From RBG-13-51-18 sp050014095 (GTDB lineage Bacteria > Chloroflexota > Dehalococcoidia > Dehalococcoidales > RBG-16-60-22): a stretch of 64,000 bases of DNA. The number at the start of each line of letters is the position of its first letter. Within the stretch, counting starts at the first letter, position 1. Shown in pieces: positions 33,544 through 41,882 of the stretch. Below the pieces are notes generated by a model that saw only the letters and a list, made by a program, of their open reading frames with translations, made no database searches and had not been told where the DNA came from. A program made the translations under genes and the position numbers. The stretch covers positions 310,001 through 374,000 of the forward strand of contig JBEKDZ010000001.1 of NCBI GenBank assembly GCA_050014095.1. The letters are read 5' to 3'.

Positions 33544-35079
33544 ATGTCAAGAAGAAACAATCTTGTGCTACTGATAATAATCGTCATCTTCGGCATTACA
33601 TTATGGGTGCTTTTCCCCATCGACTCGAGTAGATTAGGGCGGGACGGAATGCGACTCGGCCTAGACCTCGTCGGCGGGGTGCACCTGGTTTACCAGGCTG
33701 ACTTATCCGGAAATGTATCCGACCCGCAGGCCTCAATGGACCGGACTTTACTCACTATTCAAAAACGTATCGATGCCTTCGGCGTCACCGAACCCGTAAT
33801 CCAGCAACTAGGCAGCGACCGCATCATGGTGGAACTCCCCGGCTTCACCGATATCGAAGCCGCTAAAAGCCTTGTGGAACAAACCGGCTTTCTTGAATTC
33901 CGGGAAATTGAACGTAATACCGCCGGTAAGCTGGCTTACCTTAGCGACTATCTATCGGAGAATGTAACCGGCTATGTTGATGGGACTAAGGCTGGTAACC
34001 GACTTTTTGTGGATATGTCCAGCGGGGCGAACAAGTACGGCGAGCTCGTCGCCATAATGACTTTAACTGATAAAGGCCTGGTATTTACTTCGTCCAACGG
34101 TACTGTCATTGATCGCGCCTCACTGAAAAACTACAGCAGTACCTCATCCTGGATTCCCGCCCGCGGTGATGACGGCACGGCACTTACCGGCGCCTTTTTA
34201 TCTGATGCTCAACCTAACGTCAATTCAACAACCAGTCAACCAGAGATCGATATTAAATGGAACGACATTGGCGCCATAATCTTCGACCAGATTGCGGCGC
34301 GACTGCATAATCCGGCTGGCACGGGAGGAGCGTATTCGCTGGAATATGCCCTAGGTATTGTTCTGGATAACAATCTCCTTTCCGCGCCGCAAATGACTTC
34401 CGCGTCATACGGAGGCAAAGGCACTATTTCCGGTAGCTTCACCGTTTCCGAAGCACAAGATCTGGCGAACCTGCTGAAATCCGGCTCACTGCCGATGCCT
34501 TTAATCAAGCCGCCGATATATGAGGAATCAGTCTCCGCCACACTTGGCACTGATTCTCTTAGTAGTAGCTTGCGCGCCGGACTTATCGGTATCGCCCTGG
34601 TAATGCTCTTTATGATTGCGTATTACCAATCGCTGGGTGTTGTAGCTGTAGCGGCGCTACTCGTTTACGGTGCTCTCTCTCTAACCATTTTTAAACTAAT
34701 CCCAATAACTTTAACTTTACCAGGTATAGCAGGGTTCATAATTTCCGTTGGTATGGCTGTGGACGCCAACGTTCTTATATTTGAGCGTATGAAGGAGGAA
34801 ATGAAGCTAGGGCGCACTTTAGAGGCAGGAGTGTTGGAGGGATTTCGCCGTGCCTGGCCATCGATTCGAGATAGTAACGTGTCTACATTCATTACCTGTA
34901 TCATCCTGTACTGGTTCGGGAATACATTCGGTGCCTTTATGGTGAAAGGTTTTGCACTTACCCTATTCCTCGGTGTAGCTGTCAGCATGTTCAGCGCTAT
35001 CGTGGTTACGCGAACTTTCCTTACAGCGCTGATACGTACTAATTTCGCAAAAAGATTACTTATTGGAAGTGTAAAATGA
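33544..35079 (+). CDS. secD: Protein translocase subunit SecD
   Basis: A 511-residue inner-membrane protein that with SecF uses the proton gradient to help Sec-driven export. Seen: one N-terminal membrane segment, GLDLVGGVHLVYQ, the P1 domain with RIDAFGVTEPVIQQLGSDRIMVELPG, and five C-terminal segments with IAGFIISVGMAVDANVLIFERMKEE, the SecD signature with the functional Asp. The stop overlaps the secF start by 4 bases (ATGA). The P1 head is full length. Confidence 0.96.
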   Translation: MSRRNNLVLLIIIVIFGITLWVLFPIDSSRLGRDGMRLGLDLVGGVHLVYQADLSGNVSDPQASMDRTLLTIQKRIDAFGVTEPVIQQLGSDRIMVELPGFTDIEAAKSLVEQTGFLEFREIERNTAGKLAYLSDYLSENVTGYVDGTKAGNRLFVDMSSGANKYGELVAIMTLTDKGLVFTSSNGTVIDRASLKNYSSTSSWIPARGDDGTALTGAFLSDAQPNVNSTTSQPEIDIKWNDIGAIIFDQIAARLHNPAGTGGAYSLEYALGIVLDNNLLSAPQMTSASYGGKGTISGSFTVSEAQDLANLLKSGSLPMPLIKPPIYEESVSATLGTDSLSSSLRAGLIGIALVMLFMIAYYQSLGVVAVAALLVYGALSLTIFKLIPITLTLPGIAGFIISVGMAVDANVLIFERMKEEMKLGRTLEAGVLEGFRRAWPSIRDSNVSTFITCIILYWFGNTFGAFMVKGFALTLFLGVAVSMFSAIVVTRTFLTALIRTNFAKRLLIGSVK

Positions 35080-35996
35080 TAGATTTTGTTGGAAAAAGAT
35101 ACTGGTACTTTCTGCTCTCGGCAATAATAATTATCCCGGGAATAATTTTCCTGATAGTATTCGGTTTAAAACCAGGCAGCGACTTTAAGGGCGGTACCGA
35201 TATGACGGTACATTTCACTCCGAATATAGAACAAAATCAACTTAGACAGTCATTAACGAGCCTGGGTTATGGCGACGCCGTCATACAGACTACCGGCCAA
35301 GGTGATTTTATCCTGCGTCTCCCCGAAACAACCACCGCAGATAAGCAAAAACTAACTGACGGTTTAACGGCAGCAACTGGCAGTAATATTACCGTACGCG
35401 ATTTCGCTTCCATTTCTGCTACGGTCGCCAGCGAGACGGCCCGTTACGCCATTATCGCCGTTATCGTTGCTGCGTTGGGCATATTGCTGTATATAACCTG
35501 GGCTTTCCGTAAGATGCCTAATCCTCTCCGCTGGGGCATCTGCGCCGTTATTGCCCTTATGCATGATATCCTCCTGGTTGCGGGAATTTTCTCTATATTA
35601 GGTTATTTTGCTGGAGTCGAGATTGATGCGCTCTTCATCACCGGTATGCTTACCGTAGCCGGTTACAGCGTGCATGATACCATCGTTGTTTTCGACCGAA
35701 TCAGGGAGAATTTGACTAAAGGTATCAGTAAAAACTTTGAACAAGTTGTGAATTACAGTATTTCACAGACATTAGCGCGTTCGTTTAATACTTCACTCAC
35801 TGTTCTTTTCGTGCTTCTTGCCCTTTTCCTGCTCGGGGGCTCTACCATACATTACTTTACCCTTGTTTTGCTTATCGGTGTTACTACCGGTACCTATAGC
35901 TCGGTATGTAATGCCAGCCAGCTTTTAGTTGTCTGGGAAAATAAAGAGTGGGGCAGGTTCATCGGTATTAAGAAATCAACCACGGTAAAAGCCTGA
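35076..35996 (+). CDS. secF: Protein translocase subunit SecF
   Basis: A 306-residue partner of SecD with six membrane segments. Seen: GSDFKGGTDMTVHF near residue 33, FITGMLTVAGYSVHDTIVVFDRIREN near residue 188 and SISQTLARSFNTSLTVLFVLL, the standard SecF blocks. It begins at an ATG that overlaps the secD stop, so the two are made in coupled translation. It converges on the LysE gene 28 bp away; no clear terminator lies between. Confidence 0.96.
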   Translation: MIDFVGKRYWYFLLSAIIIIPGIIFLIVFGLKPGSDFKGGTDMTVHFTPNIEQNQLRQSLTSLGYGDAVIQTTGQGDFILRLPETTTADKQKLTDGLTAATGSNITVRDFASISATVASETARYAIIAVIVAALGILLYITWAFRKMPNPLRWGICAVIALMHDILLVAGIFSILGYFAGVEIDALFITGMLTVAGYSVHDTIVVFDRIRENLTKGISKNFEQVVNYSISQTLARSFNTSLTVLFVLLALFLLGGSTIHYFTLVLLIGVTTGTYSSVCNASQLLVVWENKEWGRFIGIKKSTTVKA

Positions 35997-36024
35997 TAGA
36001 TATTAAATCGTGGGGGTGGGATAT

Positions 36025-36651
36025 TTAGCTTACCGCCCCCACGTAGGCAATAATCCCCTTAACGATAAACTGCCCGCCAAAGTAGAGCAGCGCCAAACTC
36101 AAGACGATGAAAATCCACTTCTGTACCCTTTCCCCCCAGAACCTATGCGTTTTAAAGATAGCATAAGACACGATAGAAAGCCAGACGAGGTCGCATAGCC
36201 AGTGGACGATGATGAAGAACGGCATGCCCCACGTCCCTACCGCGTCGATAAAGCTCATCAGGAGCAGGCTGCCTACCGTCGCCCACCACACCAGGAAAAA
36301 CGGATTCAGTCCGCTCATCAAAATGCCGGCGACAAAGGCGTTATAGGACGTGTCCTTACCCTCTTTAGCTATCTTACGGCGCGCGCGAAAAAGGTCGATG
36401 CCCATCCAGACAATCATCCCCCCACCCAGCACGCTCAAAACCAGCTTAACGACCTCATTCTGGAAGAAATTCGCCAGCCCGAAGTACACCAGCAGTATCA
36501 GTGGCACCTCGACGACGGCGTGCCCCAGCGATACCAGCACCCCCGCCCACGGCGACTTCATGCTCTTGGCGATGGTCACGGTGAACATGGGACCCGGCAT
36601 CATCACACCGGATAGTGAGGTTATTACAACCGTTCCCAGCGCCGCCAGCAT
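36025..36651 (-). CDS. LysE/RhtB-family exporter
   Basis: A 208-residue membrane protein with six predicted segments. Seen: the N-terminal SGVMMPGPMFTVTIAKSMKSPWAGVLVSLGHAVVEVPLI, the LysE-family signature with the PGP turn, GGGMIVWMGIDLFRARR, and GILMSGLNPFFLVWWATVG in the middle. The family exports amino acids or small polar compounds; substrate not predictable. Alone on its strand, with a family B repeat upstream. Confidence 0.88.
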   Translation of the reverse strand: MLAALGTVVITSLSGVMMPGPMFTVTIAKSMKSPWAGVLVSLGHAVVEVPLILLVYFGLANFFQNEVVKLVLSVLGGGMIVWMGIDLFRARRKIAKEGKDTSYNAFVAGILMSGLNPFFLVWWATVGSLLLMSFIDAVGTWGMPFFIIVHWLCDLVWLSIVSYAIFKTHRFWGERVQKWIFIVLSLALLYFGGQFIVKGIIAYVGAVS

Positions 36652-36708
36652 GCAAGCTCCTCCAGATATAATATACTTTCACCATTATACCTTTAAGATA
36701 ATCATACT

Positions 36709-36831
36709 GTCATTCTGAACCCTCACGCTTCGCTCAGGGTAAACTCAGTGAAGAATCCGCCCTGCTCCTTTTCCCACCACTGGATTCTGGCCCTCGGGCT
36801 GAACTCGGGCTGAAGCCTTCGCCAGAATGAC
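36709..36831. repeat. Intergenic repeats: family B fused to family D-like
   Basis: GTCATTCTGAACCCTCACGCTTCGCTCAGGG at the left, GGATTCTGGCCCTCGGGCTG and GCCAGAATGACAG at the right. The CTCGGGCTGAA duplication seen at 19.8 kb recurs. Confidence 0.75.
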
Positions 36832-36894
36832 AGAGAGTCTGCTTGAGTTAGCTTTGCTATTGCTCTATACTAAAGCCAAAGGAGCTTATCTTAA

Positions 36895-38091
36895 ATGTCC
36901 CTGTACCTAACCGCCGTCGCCACGCAAGTCATTGCCATGATTTCCGGGCTTAAAGACCGACGCAAAGAAGATGCAAAACACCTGCAATACGCACTGGAGA
37001 CTTTAGCCAATCCGGCCATCGACCTCGCCGAGTTGAAGCAGAAAATCAAAGCCGCTAAAACCACCTGGCTGGTGGCGGAAATCGTTGCGGGATTTAATCA
37101 ACATTACCCCCCGCCGCCTTCACCACCCGACTTTACGGTTATCGCCGCCGATGGCTCCCACATCGATGTCGACCGTCACCAGTCTACACGCTGTTATTTG
37201 ATAAATATAGGGTTGGTGGCTATCACCTACGGCAGTCATCCAGATGCCGCTTTATCCAGCGCCCCCCAACTCTATTCCGACGATAAAGACCTGGTCATCA
37301 CACCCTCTGGAGGAGGACGTGAGCAGCCGATTGAAGGCACTATTTTAGGCATCAAGCGCTCCGTGGAGGAATGTAAATCTTTAGCAACTCTAGCCGCTTC
37401 CCTCCCTCCACAAAGCTCAACGCTAGCGATGTTAGACGGTACGCTCATCCTCTGGGGACTGGAAGCCTATCCGGACTTCGTGACGGATACGCTGTTGATT
37501 AACGGCATGCTTAAATGTCTGGATAGCCTGAAAAAACTCAACAAAGACCGCCGCCTCGCCCTCGCCAGCTATATCAGCTTCCCCCGCAGCACGGATGTCC
37601 TGAACGTCTTAAGGGTGGCGGTCTGCCCTAACGATATCCCCGACTGCGATAAGCAGTGTCCACCGGAAAAGGAGCGGGACTGTGCCGGGTTAAACGGTGT
37701 GCTCGACCGCGATATCTTTCTCAACCTGCTGGAGGACGGCCAGCGTTCGGCGCTATTTATCAGCCCCTCGAAAATCGTAAAAGATTACTACGGCGAACAA
37801 TGTGTTTATTTCTTCTACCTGCGTGTCGGCGATGAGATTGCCCGCATCGAAATACCGCAGTGGGTAGCGGAAAACCAGGACTTACTAAATCTCACTCATA
37901 GCCTCATCTTCGACCAGTGTAAACGCGGCAATGGCTATCCGGTGGTCCTTTCGGAAGCGCACGAGCAGGCGGTGGTCACCGGTGCGGATAGAGAAAATTT
38001 TAGAGAACTGGTAGAATCAACATTAACGGAGGAGCATTTATCGAGCGCCGCCTCCGGTAAAAGCTTAAGCAAAAGGACGAGGTGGCTGTGA
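36895..38091 (+). CDS. nurA: NurA-family 5'-3' nuclease
   Basis: A 398-residue NurA-domain protein. In archaea NurA works with HerA, Mre11 and Rad50 in DNA end resection. Seen: VIAADGSHIDVDRH near residue 82, with the first metal-binding Asp, and TLAMLDGTLILWGLE near residue 178, with the second Asp, plus a C-terminal YFFYLRVGDEIARIEIP. A Cys-rich insertion (CPNDIPDCDKQCPPEKERDC) near residue 243 might bind metal and is not typical. AAAGGAG precedes the ATG. HerA is about 2 kb downstream with two genes and a peptide between. Confidence 0.85.
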   Translation: MSLYLTAVATQVIAMISGLKDRRKEDAKHLQYALETLANPAIDLAELKQKIKAAKTTWLVAEIVAGFNQHYPPPPSPPDFTVIAADGSHIDVDRHQSTRCYLINIGLVAITYGSHPDAALSSAPQLYSDDKDLVITPSGGGREQPIEGTILGIKRSVEECKSLATLAASLPPQSSTLAMLDGTLILWGLEAYPDFVTDTLLINGMLKCLDSLKKLNKDRRLALASYISFPRSTDVLNVLRVAVCPNDIPDCDKQCPPEKERDCAGLNGVLDRDIFLNLLEDGQRSALFISPSKIVKDYYGEQCVYFFYLRVGDEIARIEIPQWVAENQDLLNLTHSLIFDQCKRGNGYPVVLSEAHEQAVVTGADRENFRELVESTLTEEHLSSAASGKSLSKRTRWL

Positions 38092-38170
38092 TGAAAAATC
38101 AAAAGTCAAAAACACAAATAAAAGATGAAAGATGAATTATCATTAGAAAACGGGTGAGGAATCTAGTATC

Positions 38171-38260
38171 GTCTCCCTTTACAAAAGGGAGAGTGAGAAG
38201 GATTTTATACCGTCATTCCCGCCCCGTATCGGTGTACGGGGTAAACTCCAGCGGGAATCC
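38171..38260. repeat. Partial family C and interrupted family D repeat
   Basis: CTCCCTTTACAAAAGGGAG...AGAAGGATTTTA (family C right half), then GTCATTCCCGC and GCGGGAATCC, the two halves of family D, separated by about 28 bases with CCCGTATCGGTGTACGGGG, a hairpin that appears inserted. Confidence 0.7.
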
Positions 38261-38280
38261 AGAGGTGGGAAAAAATAAAA

Positions 38281-39087
38281 ATGTCCAAACCAACCAGCCA
38301 AACAATAAAAAACCTAGCTAAAGACTTCGGCGCAACACTGGTCGGCATTGCCCCGGTAGATAGATTCGAGGGCGCGCCGCCCGGCCATGGTCCACTCGAC
38401 CTTATGCCGCAGGCAAAGACCGTCATCGTAGCAGGCGTCAGAATCCCCGACCCCGTCGTTGATTACGATGGGTACCATCTAAAGATGAAAGAGATGAATG
38501 AGGAGCTCGGCACCGAGGCAAGCGTGGAGAATTTTTACATGCAAATGGGGCATTACGTGGAAGACATGATGCTGAACATTATCGCGGTAAAATTGTCGAA
38601 CTACCTGGAAATTAATCACGGACTGCGCTCTCTGCCCACCCCCAACGCCTCACATACCGGGCTGGGTCACCCGGTGATGGCGGCGCCGATGGGCTTTTTC
38701 TCCCAGCGCCACGCGGCGGTACGCGCCGGCCTCGGCGAGTTCGGCTTGAGCGGTTTAGTCATTACCCCACAGTTCGGTCCGCGCGTCCGCTATGTCTCCG
38801 TCATTACCGAAGCGGCTTTAGAGCCCGACTCCCTGCTTAAGGAAAAGGTGTGCATGAGGGGTAAATGCGGTGGGACGGCGGGGCCCGCCTGCCAGCAAAA
38901 GTGCGCCAACAAAGCCATATCTTTACGACCAGGCACCGACCTGGATAAAATCTTTATCAATATCCCCGTTACCCTCGACCGCCCCAAGTGCATTAATTTT
39001 ACGGCGGATAAGGGGGCTTTCGGTTGCACATTTGTGGGCACTTGCATGAGAGAGTGCCCCATAGGACAGAAGGTGACGAAGAAGTAA
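38281..39087 (+). CDS. QueG/COG1600-like iron-sulfur protein
   Basis: A 268-residue protein of the superfamily of epoxyqueuosine reductase (QueG) and reductive dehalogenases. Seen: AKDFGATLVGIAPVDRF near the N-terminus, AKTVIVAGVRIPDP, AAVRAGLGEFGLSGLVITPQFGPRVRYVSVITEA near residue 140, then cysteine groups C-x4-C-x7-C-x3-C near residue 190 and C-x11-C-x5-C-x3-CP near the end. Canonical QueG has C-x2-C-x2-C-x3-CP spacing, so clusters may be altered or lost. No Tat signal, so it is cytosolic. It sits between nurA and herA. Role unknown. Confidence 0.7.
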   Translation: MSKPTSQTIKNLAKDFGATLVGIAPVDRFEGAPPGHGPLDLMPQAKTVIVAGVRIPDPVVDYDGYHLKMKEMNEELGTEASVENFYMQMGHYVEDMMLNIIAVKLSNYLEINHGLRSLPTPNASHTGLGHPVMAAPMGFFSQRHAAVRAGLGEFGLSGLVITPQFGPRVRYVSVITEAALEPDSLLKEKVCMRGKCGGTAGPACQQKCANKAISLRPGTDLDKIFINIPVTLDRPKCINFTADKGAFGCTFVGTCMRECPIGQKVTKK

Positions 39088-39131
39088 TATCCTTTACCAT
39101 GATATAATAACTAAAAAACAGGAGGGTCTAA

Positions 39132-39206
39132 ATGGGCAGCAAAGGCAGAAAAAACGTCAAGAAACCCAAGGCAGCCGCTAAAAAAGCAGCACCCAAGAAG
39201 AAGTAG
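39132..39206 (+). CDS. Small Lys/Ala/Pro-rich basic peptide, 24 aa
   Basis: ATG at 39132 after a strong AGGAGGG (39120-39126) opens a 24-codon frame. Product begins MGSKGRKNVKKPKAAAKK and ends with a run of Lys after Ala-Pro. Eleven residues are Lys and one is Arg, a histone-H1-tail composition. The Shine-Dalgarno and context make translation likely. It lies 45 bp downstream of the QueG-like gene and before the HAS-barrel-like/herA genes. A similar 31-residue peptide is at 3860-3955. Function unknown. Confidence 0.5.
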   Translation: MGSKGRKNVKKPKAAAKKAAPKKK

Positions 39207-39225
39207 AACAGGAAAAACCAAAAAT

Positions 39226-39360
39226 GTCATCCTGACACTGAACGAAGTGAAGCGGAAGGATCTCGGGGCGGTAAGGTGCAATTATTGCCCTCGCTCCTCC
39301 CCGAGATTCTTCAGTCGCTTCCCTTCGACTCCGCTCAGGGCTTCGCTCCTTCAGAATGAC
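39226..39360. repeat. Intergenic repeat family B, long form
   Basis: GTCATCCTGACACTGAACGAAGTGAAG at the left; CCTTCAGAATGAC at the right; inner GGATCTCGGGGCGG and CCCCGAGATTC pair. Extra TCGACTCCGCTCAGGG and CTTCGCTCC modules lengthen the right arm. Confidence 0.75.
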
Positions 39361-39409
39361 AAGTGGCTATTGTCCCAAAATCCTGAATAATAACAGGAAA
39401 AGGTTGAAT

Positions 39410-39991
39410 ATGTCCGAAAAACCGGAAAAAATCGCCGAAGTTATAGAAGCATCTACCGCCCAGTTCACCGCCCAGTGCTACGAACTTTATGAGGTGCCGC
39501 CCCTCGGCGCCCTGGTTAAGACCGGGGACATTTACGGCATCGTGGCTTACGCGGCAACCACCGGCATGGAGCCGGGACGTAAACCAATCGCCCGCGGCAA
39601 AGATGAAGTCTCCGAAGAAGCTGTTTATCAGACCAGCCCCCAGCTTAAAAAGCTCTTGAGGAGCGAGTTCACAGCAGCCGTGGTGGGCTATAGAAAAGAC
39701 GATAAAATCTTCCAGTACCTCCCTCCCCAGCCAGCCCGCCTCCACAGCTTTGTATATTTATGTCAACCGGAGGAGGTCGACGAGTTCAGTCGGTCGTTTA
39801 GCTTCCTGAATATTTTAATCAATGCCGCCATTCCTATTCCCGCCGAGGAGCTTATATCCGCCACTCTAAGGCAGATGAGCCGTGTGCGGCAAGACAGTCA
39901 CGTCTTTTTAGTAGCGGCGGGCAAAGAACTGGCGAATATTTTAAGCAGTAATATCGCCCGACTGAAAAATATCTTGGAAAAGCTAAAATGA
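39410..39991 (+). CDS. HAS-barrel-like protein next to HerA
   Basis: A 193-residue protein from the ATG at 39410 (AGGAAAAGG upstream); an ATG 54 bases earlier lies at the repeat end. Seen: STAQFTAQCYELYEVPPLGALVKTG and YGIVAYAATTGMEPGRKPIARGKDEVSEEAVYQTSPQLKKLLRSEFTAAVVGY, which read like the N-terminal barrel that HerA uses to dock NurA, followed by a helical part. Similar stand-alone proteins accompany HerA in cyanobacteria and Chloroflexota, as I recall. A role as adaptor between NurA and HerA is an inference. herA begins about 200 bp downstream. Confidence 0.6.
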   Translation: MSEKPEKIAEVIEASTAQFTAQCYELYEVPPLGALVKTGDIYGIVAYAATTGMEPGRKPIARGKDEVSEEAVYQTSPQLKKLLRSEFTAAVVGYRKDDKIFQYLPPQPARLHSFVYLCQPEEVDEFSRSFSFLNILINAAIPIPAEELISATLRQMSRVRQDSHVFLVAAGKELANILSSNIARLKNILEKLK

Positions 39992-40005
39992 TTTGTTTAT
40001 CCCGT

Positions 40006-40148
40006 CCTCTCCCCTTTGTGGGAGAGGATTGAGGTGAGGGGGTGAATACTGATATATCTCACCCTCACCCGTACCTCTCCCTTCAGGGTGAACCTTCAGG
40101 CCGAGCCTTCTGGTCGAGGCCTTCAGGATGAACCCATCGAGGGAGAGG
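40006..40148. repeat. Intergenic repeat family A with an inserted module
   Basis: CCTCTCCCCTTTGTGGGAGAGG, GGTGAGGGGG and CACCCTCACCC as usual, but the right stem CTCTCCC...ATCGAGGGAGAGG is split by about 54 bases (40081-40134) that hold TTCAGGGTGAACC and its relatives CTTCAGGATGAACC, CTTCAGGCCGAGCC. Confidence 0.85.
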
Positions 40149-40194
40149 CGGCACTCAATAAAATATCAACAACGGCTATTATAGGAGTCGCCAG

Positions 40195-41817
40195 ATGACC
40201 TCGGTAAATAATCAAAGGCTCGGCATCGTCACTAACGCCTCATTGGAAAAAGGCGTGGATGTCCGCCTCGATGCCCCCGTTTCGGTGGAGGATATGGTGG
40301 TGGGAAGGTACGTTACCATTGAGGGACAAAAACGTCGCTTCTTCGGCATGATAACGGATGTTCGTTTAGGCGTAACCGATGAGAGCCTCTCCGTTTCCCC
40401 GCCCGATGTAAACGACCCCTTTATCGCCGAGGTTTTAAGCGGCACCAGCACCTTCGGGCAGATTCATGTCACCCCCATGCTCACCATCGGCGGTGATGCC
40501 AAGGCATTGTTGGAAGGTCCCCAACCCGTTAAGACTATCCCCACCCACTTCTGCGCCGTCAATCTTGCATCCGAGGCTGATATCGAGCGCGTTTTCGGCA
40601 AGGAGGATAAAGAGCGTTTCTTCATCGGCAACCCGCTGGATATGGAAACCAAGCTCTGCCTTAACCTGGAGGAGTTCGTTAAGCGTTCCAACGGCATCTT
40701 CGGCAAGAGCGGCACCGGTAAGACCTTCCTCACCCGCATCCTGCTCATCGGCATCCTGCAAAAGAGCAAGGCAGTAAACCTGATTTTCGATATGCACAGC
40801 GAGTATGGCTGGAAGGGCACTCACGAGGGCGGCGCGCCAGTCAAAGGACTCAAGCAACTTTTCCCGTCCAGTGTCGCCGTTTTTACCCTCGACGAGGAAA
40901 GCTCCCGGCGGCGCAAGGTGAGCACGGACTACGTGGTGAAAATCGGACTCAATGAAATAACCCCGGAGGATGTGGCTATCCTCCGGTCGACACTTAATCT
41001 AACAGACCTTGCGGTGGAAGCCGCCTACCAGCTCCGCAAGTTTCTCGGCAAAGACTGGCTGAATAAAGTCCTGCATCTAAGTGAAGAAGAACTGGAAAAG
41101 CTGTTAAAAGATACCAACATCCATGAAAGCTCTCTCCAGAGTCTCAAGCGCGGTCTCGGTATGGTTGATAGGCTAGGCTTTGTCGTGCCGGAAGCTAAGG
41201 ATGACGCCGTGAAAACTATCCTCGATTTTCTCCAGCAGGGACGCAACGTCGTCCTGGAGTTCGGGCGCTACCAGGAAATCGCCGCCTATCTGCTCGTGGC
41301 TAACCTGCTCTCCCGCCGCATCTATTCTCGTTACCAGCAGCTGATGGAGGAAGCTATCGCCGCCGATACAGAATCGATGAAGCCCCGCCCCCTCGTCATT
41401 ACCATCGAGGAAGCGCATAAGTTTCTTAATCCTGAAGTGGCGGATAAAACCATCTTCGGCACCATTGCCCGCGAGATGCGCAAGTACAACGTCAGCCTGC
41501 TCGTCATCGACCAGCGTCCCAGCGGCATTAACGAAGAGGTGATGTCGCAGCTCGGCACCAAAATTACCTGCCTCCTCGATAACGAACGCGATATCGATAG
41601 TGTTTTGGCAGGCGTCTCCGGTAAGAACGAGCTTAAAGCGGTATTATCCCGCCTCGCCCCCAAGCAGCAGGCGCTCATCTTCGGGCATGCCGTGCCGATG
41701 CCCGTGGCTTTCCAGCCCCGCGAGTACGGCTCCGCCGCGTCTTATAAGGACTTTACGTCCGCCGGCTCATCAGCCAGTGAAAAAACCGCTAAAGACGTCG
41801 AAAAGCTTTGGGAGTAA
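40195..41817 (+). CDS. herA: HerA-family hexameric DNA helicase/ATPase
   Basis: A 540-residue FtsK/HerA ATPase. Seen: N-terminal HAS-barrel (residues 1-150), Walker A GIFGKSGTGKTFLTRIL near residue 167, LIFDMHSEYGW, Walker B PLVITIEEAHKFLNPE near residue 400, LLVIDQRPSGINEEVMSQLGTKI as sensor region and the C-terminal LSRLAPKQQALIFG. In archaea HerA translocates on duplex DNA and drives NurA nuclease; here both genes are in one block on the same strand. AGGAG precedes the ATG. The DNA-repair role is inferred from the family; phage defence is also known for bacterial HerA systems. Confidence 0.9.
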   Translation: MTSVNNQRLGIVTNASLEKGVDVRLDAPVSVEDMVVGRYVTIEGQKRRFFGMITDVRLGVTDESLSVSPPDVNDPFIAEVLSGTSTFGQIHVTPMLTIGGDAKALLEGPQPVKTIPTHFCAVNLASEADIERVFGKEDKERFFIGNPLDMETKLCLNLEEFVKRSNGIFGKSGTGKTFLTRILLIGILQKSKAVNLIFDMHSEYGWKGTHEGGAPVKGLKQLFPSSVAVFTLDEESSRRRKVSTDYVVKIGLNEITPEDVAILRSTLNLTDLAVEAAYQLRKFLGKDWLNKVLHLSEEELEKLLKDTNIHESSLQSLKRGLGMVDRLGFVVPEAKDDAVKTILDFLQQGRNVVLEFGRYQEIAAYLLVANLLSRRIYSRYQQLMEEAIAADTESMKPRPLVITIEEAHKFLNPEVADKTIFGTIAREMRKYNVSLLVIDQRPSGINEEVMSQLGTKITCLLDNERDIDSVLAGVSGKNELKAVLSRLAPKQQALIFGHAVPMPVAFQPREYGSAASYKDFTSAGSSASEKTAKDVEKLWE

Positions 41818-41882
41818 AGCAAAAAGGATTGTAATTCCTTCTGTTTGTCTAATATCACTCCGCAAGCTATAATAACTATCAA

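Noticed and set aside
38281..39087. Reductive dehalogenase
   Set aside because: No Tat signal, no membrane anchor gene beside it, too short (268 residues) and cysteine spacing does not fit; a QueG-like label is safer.
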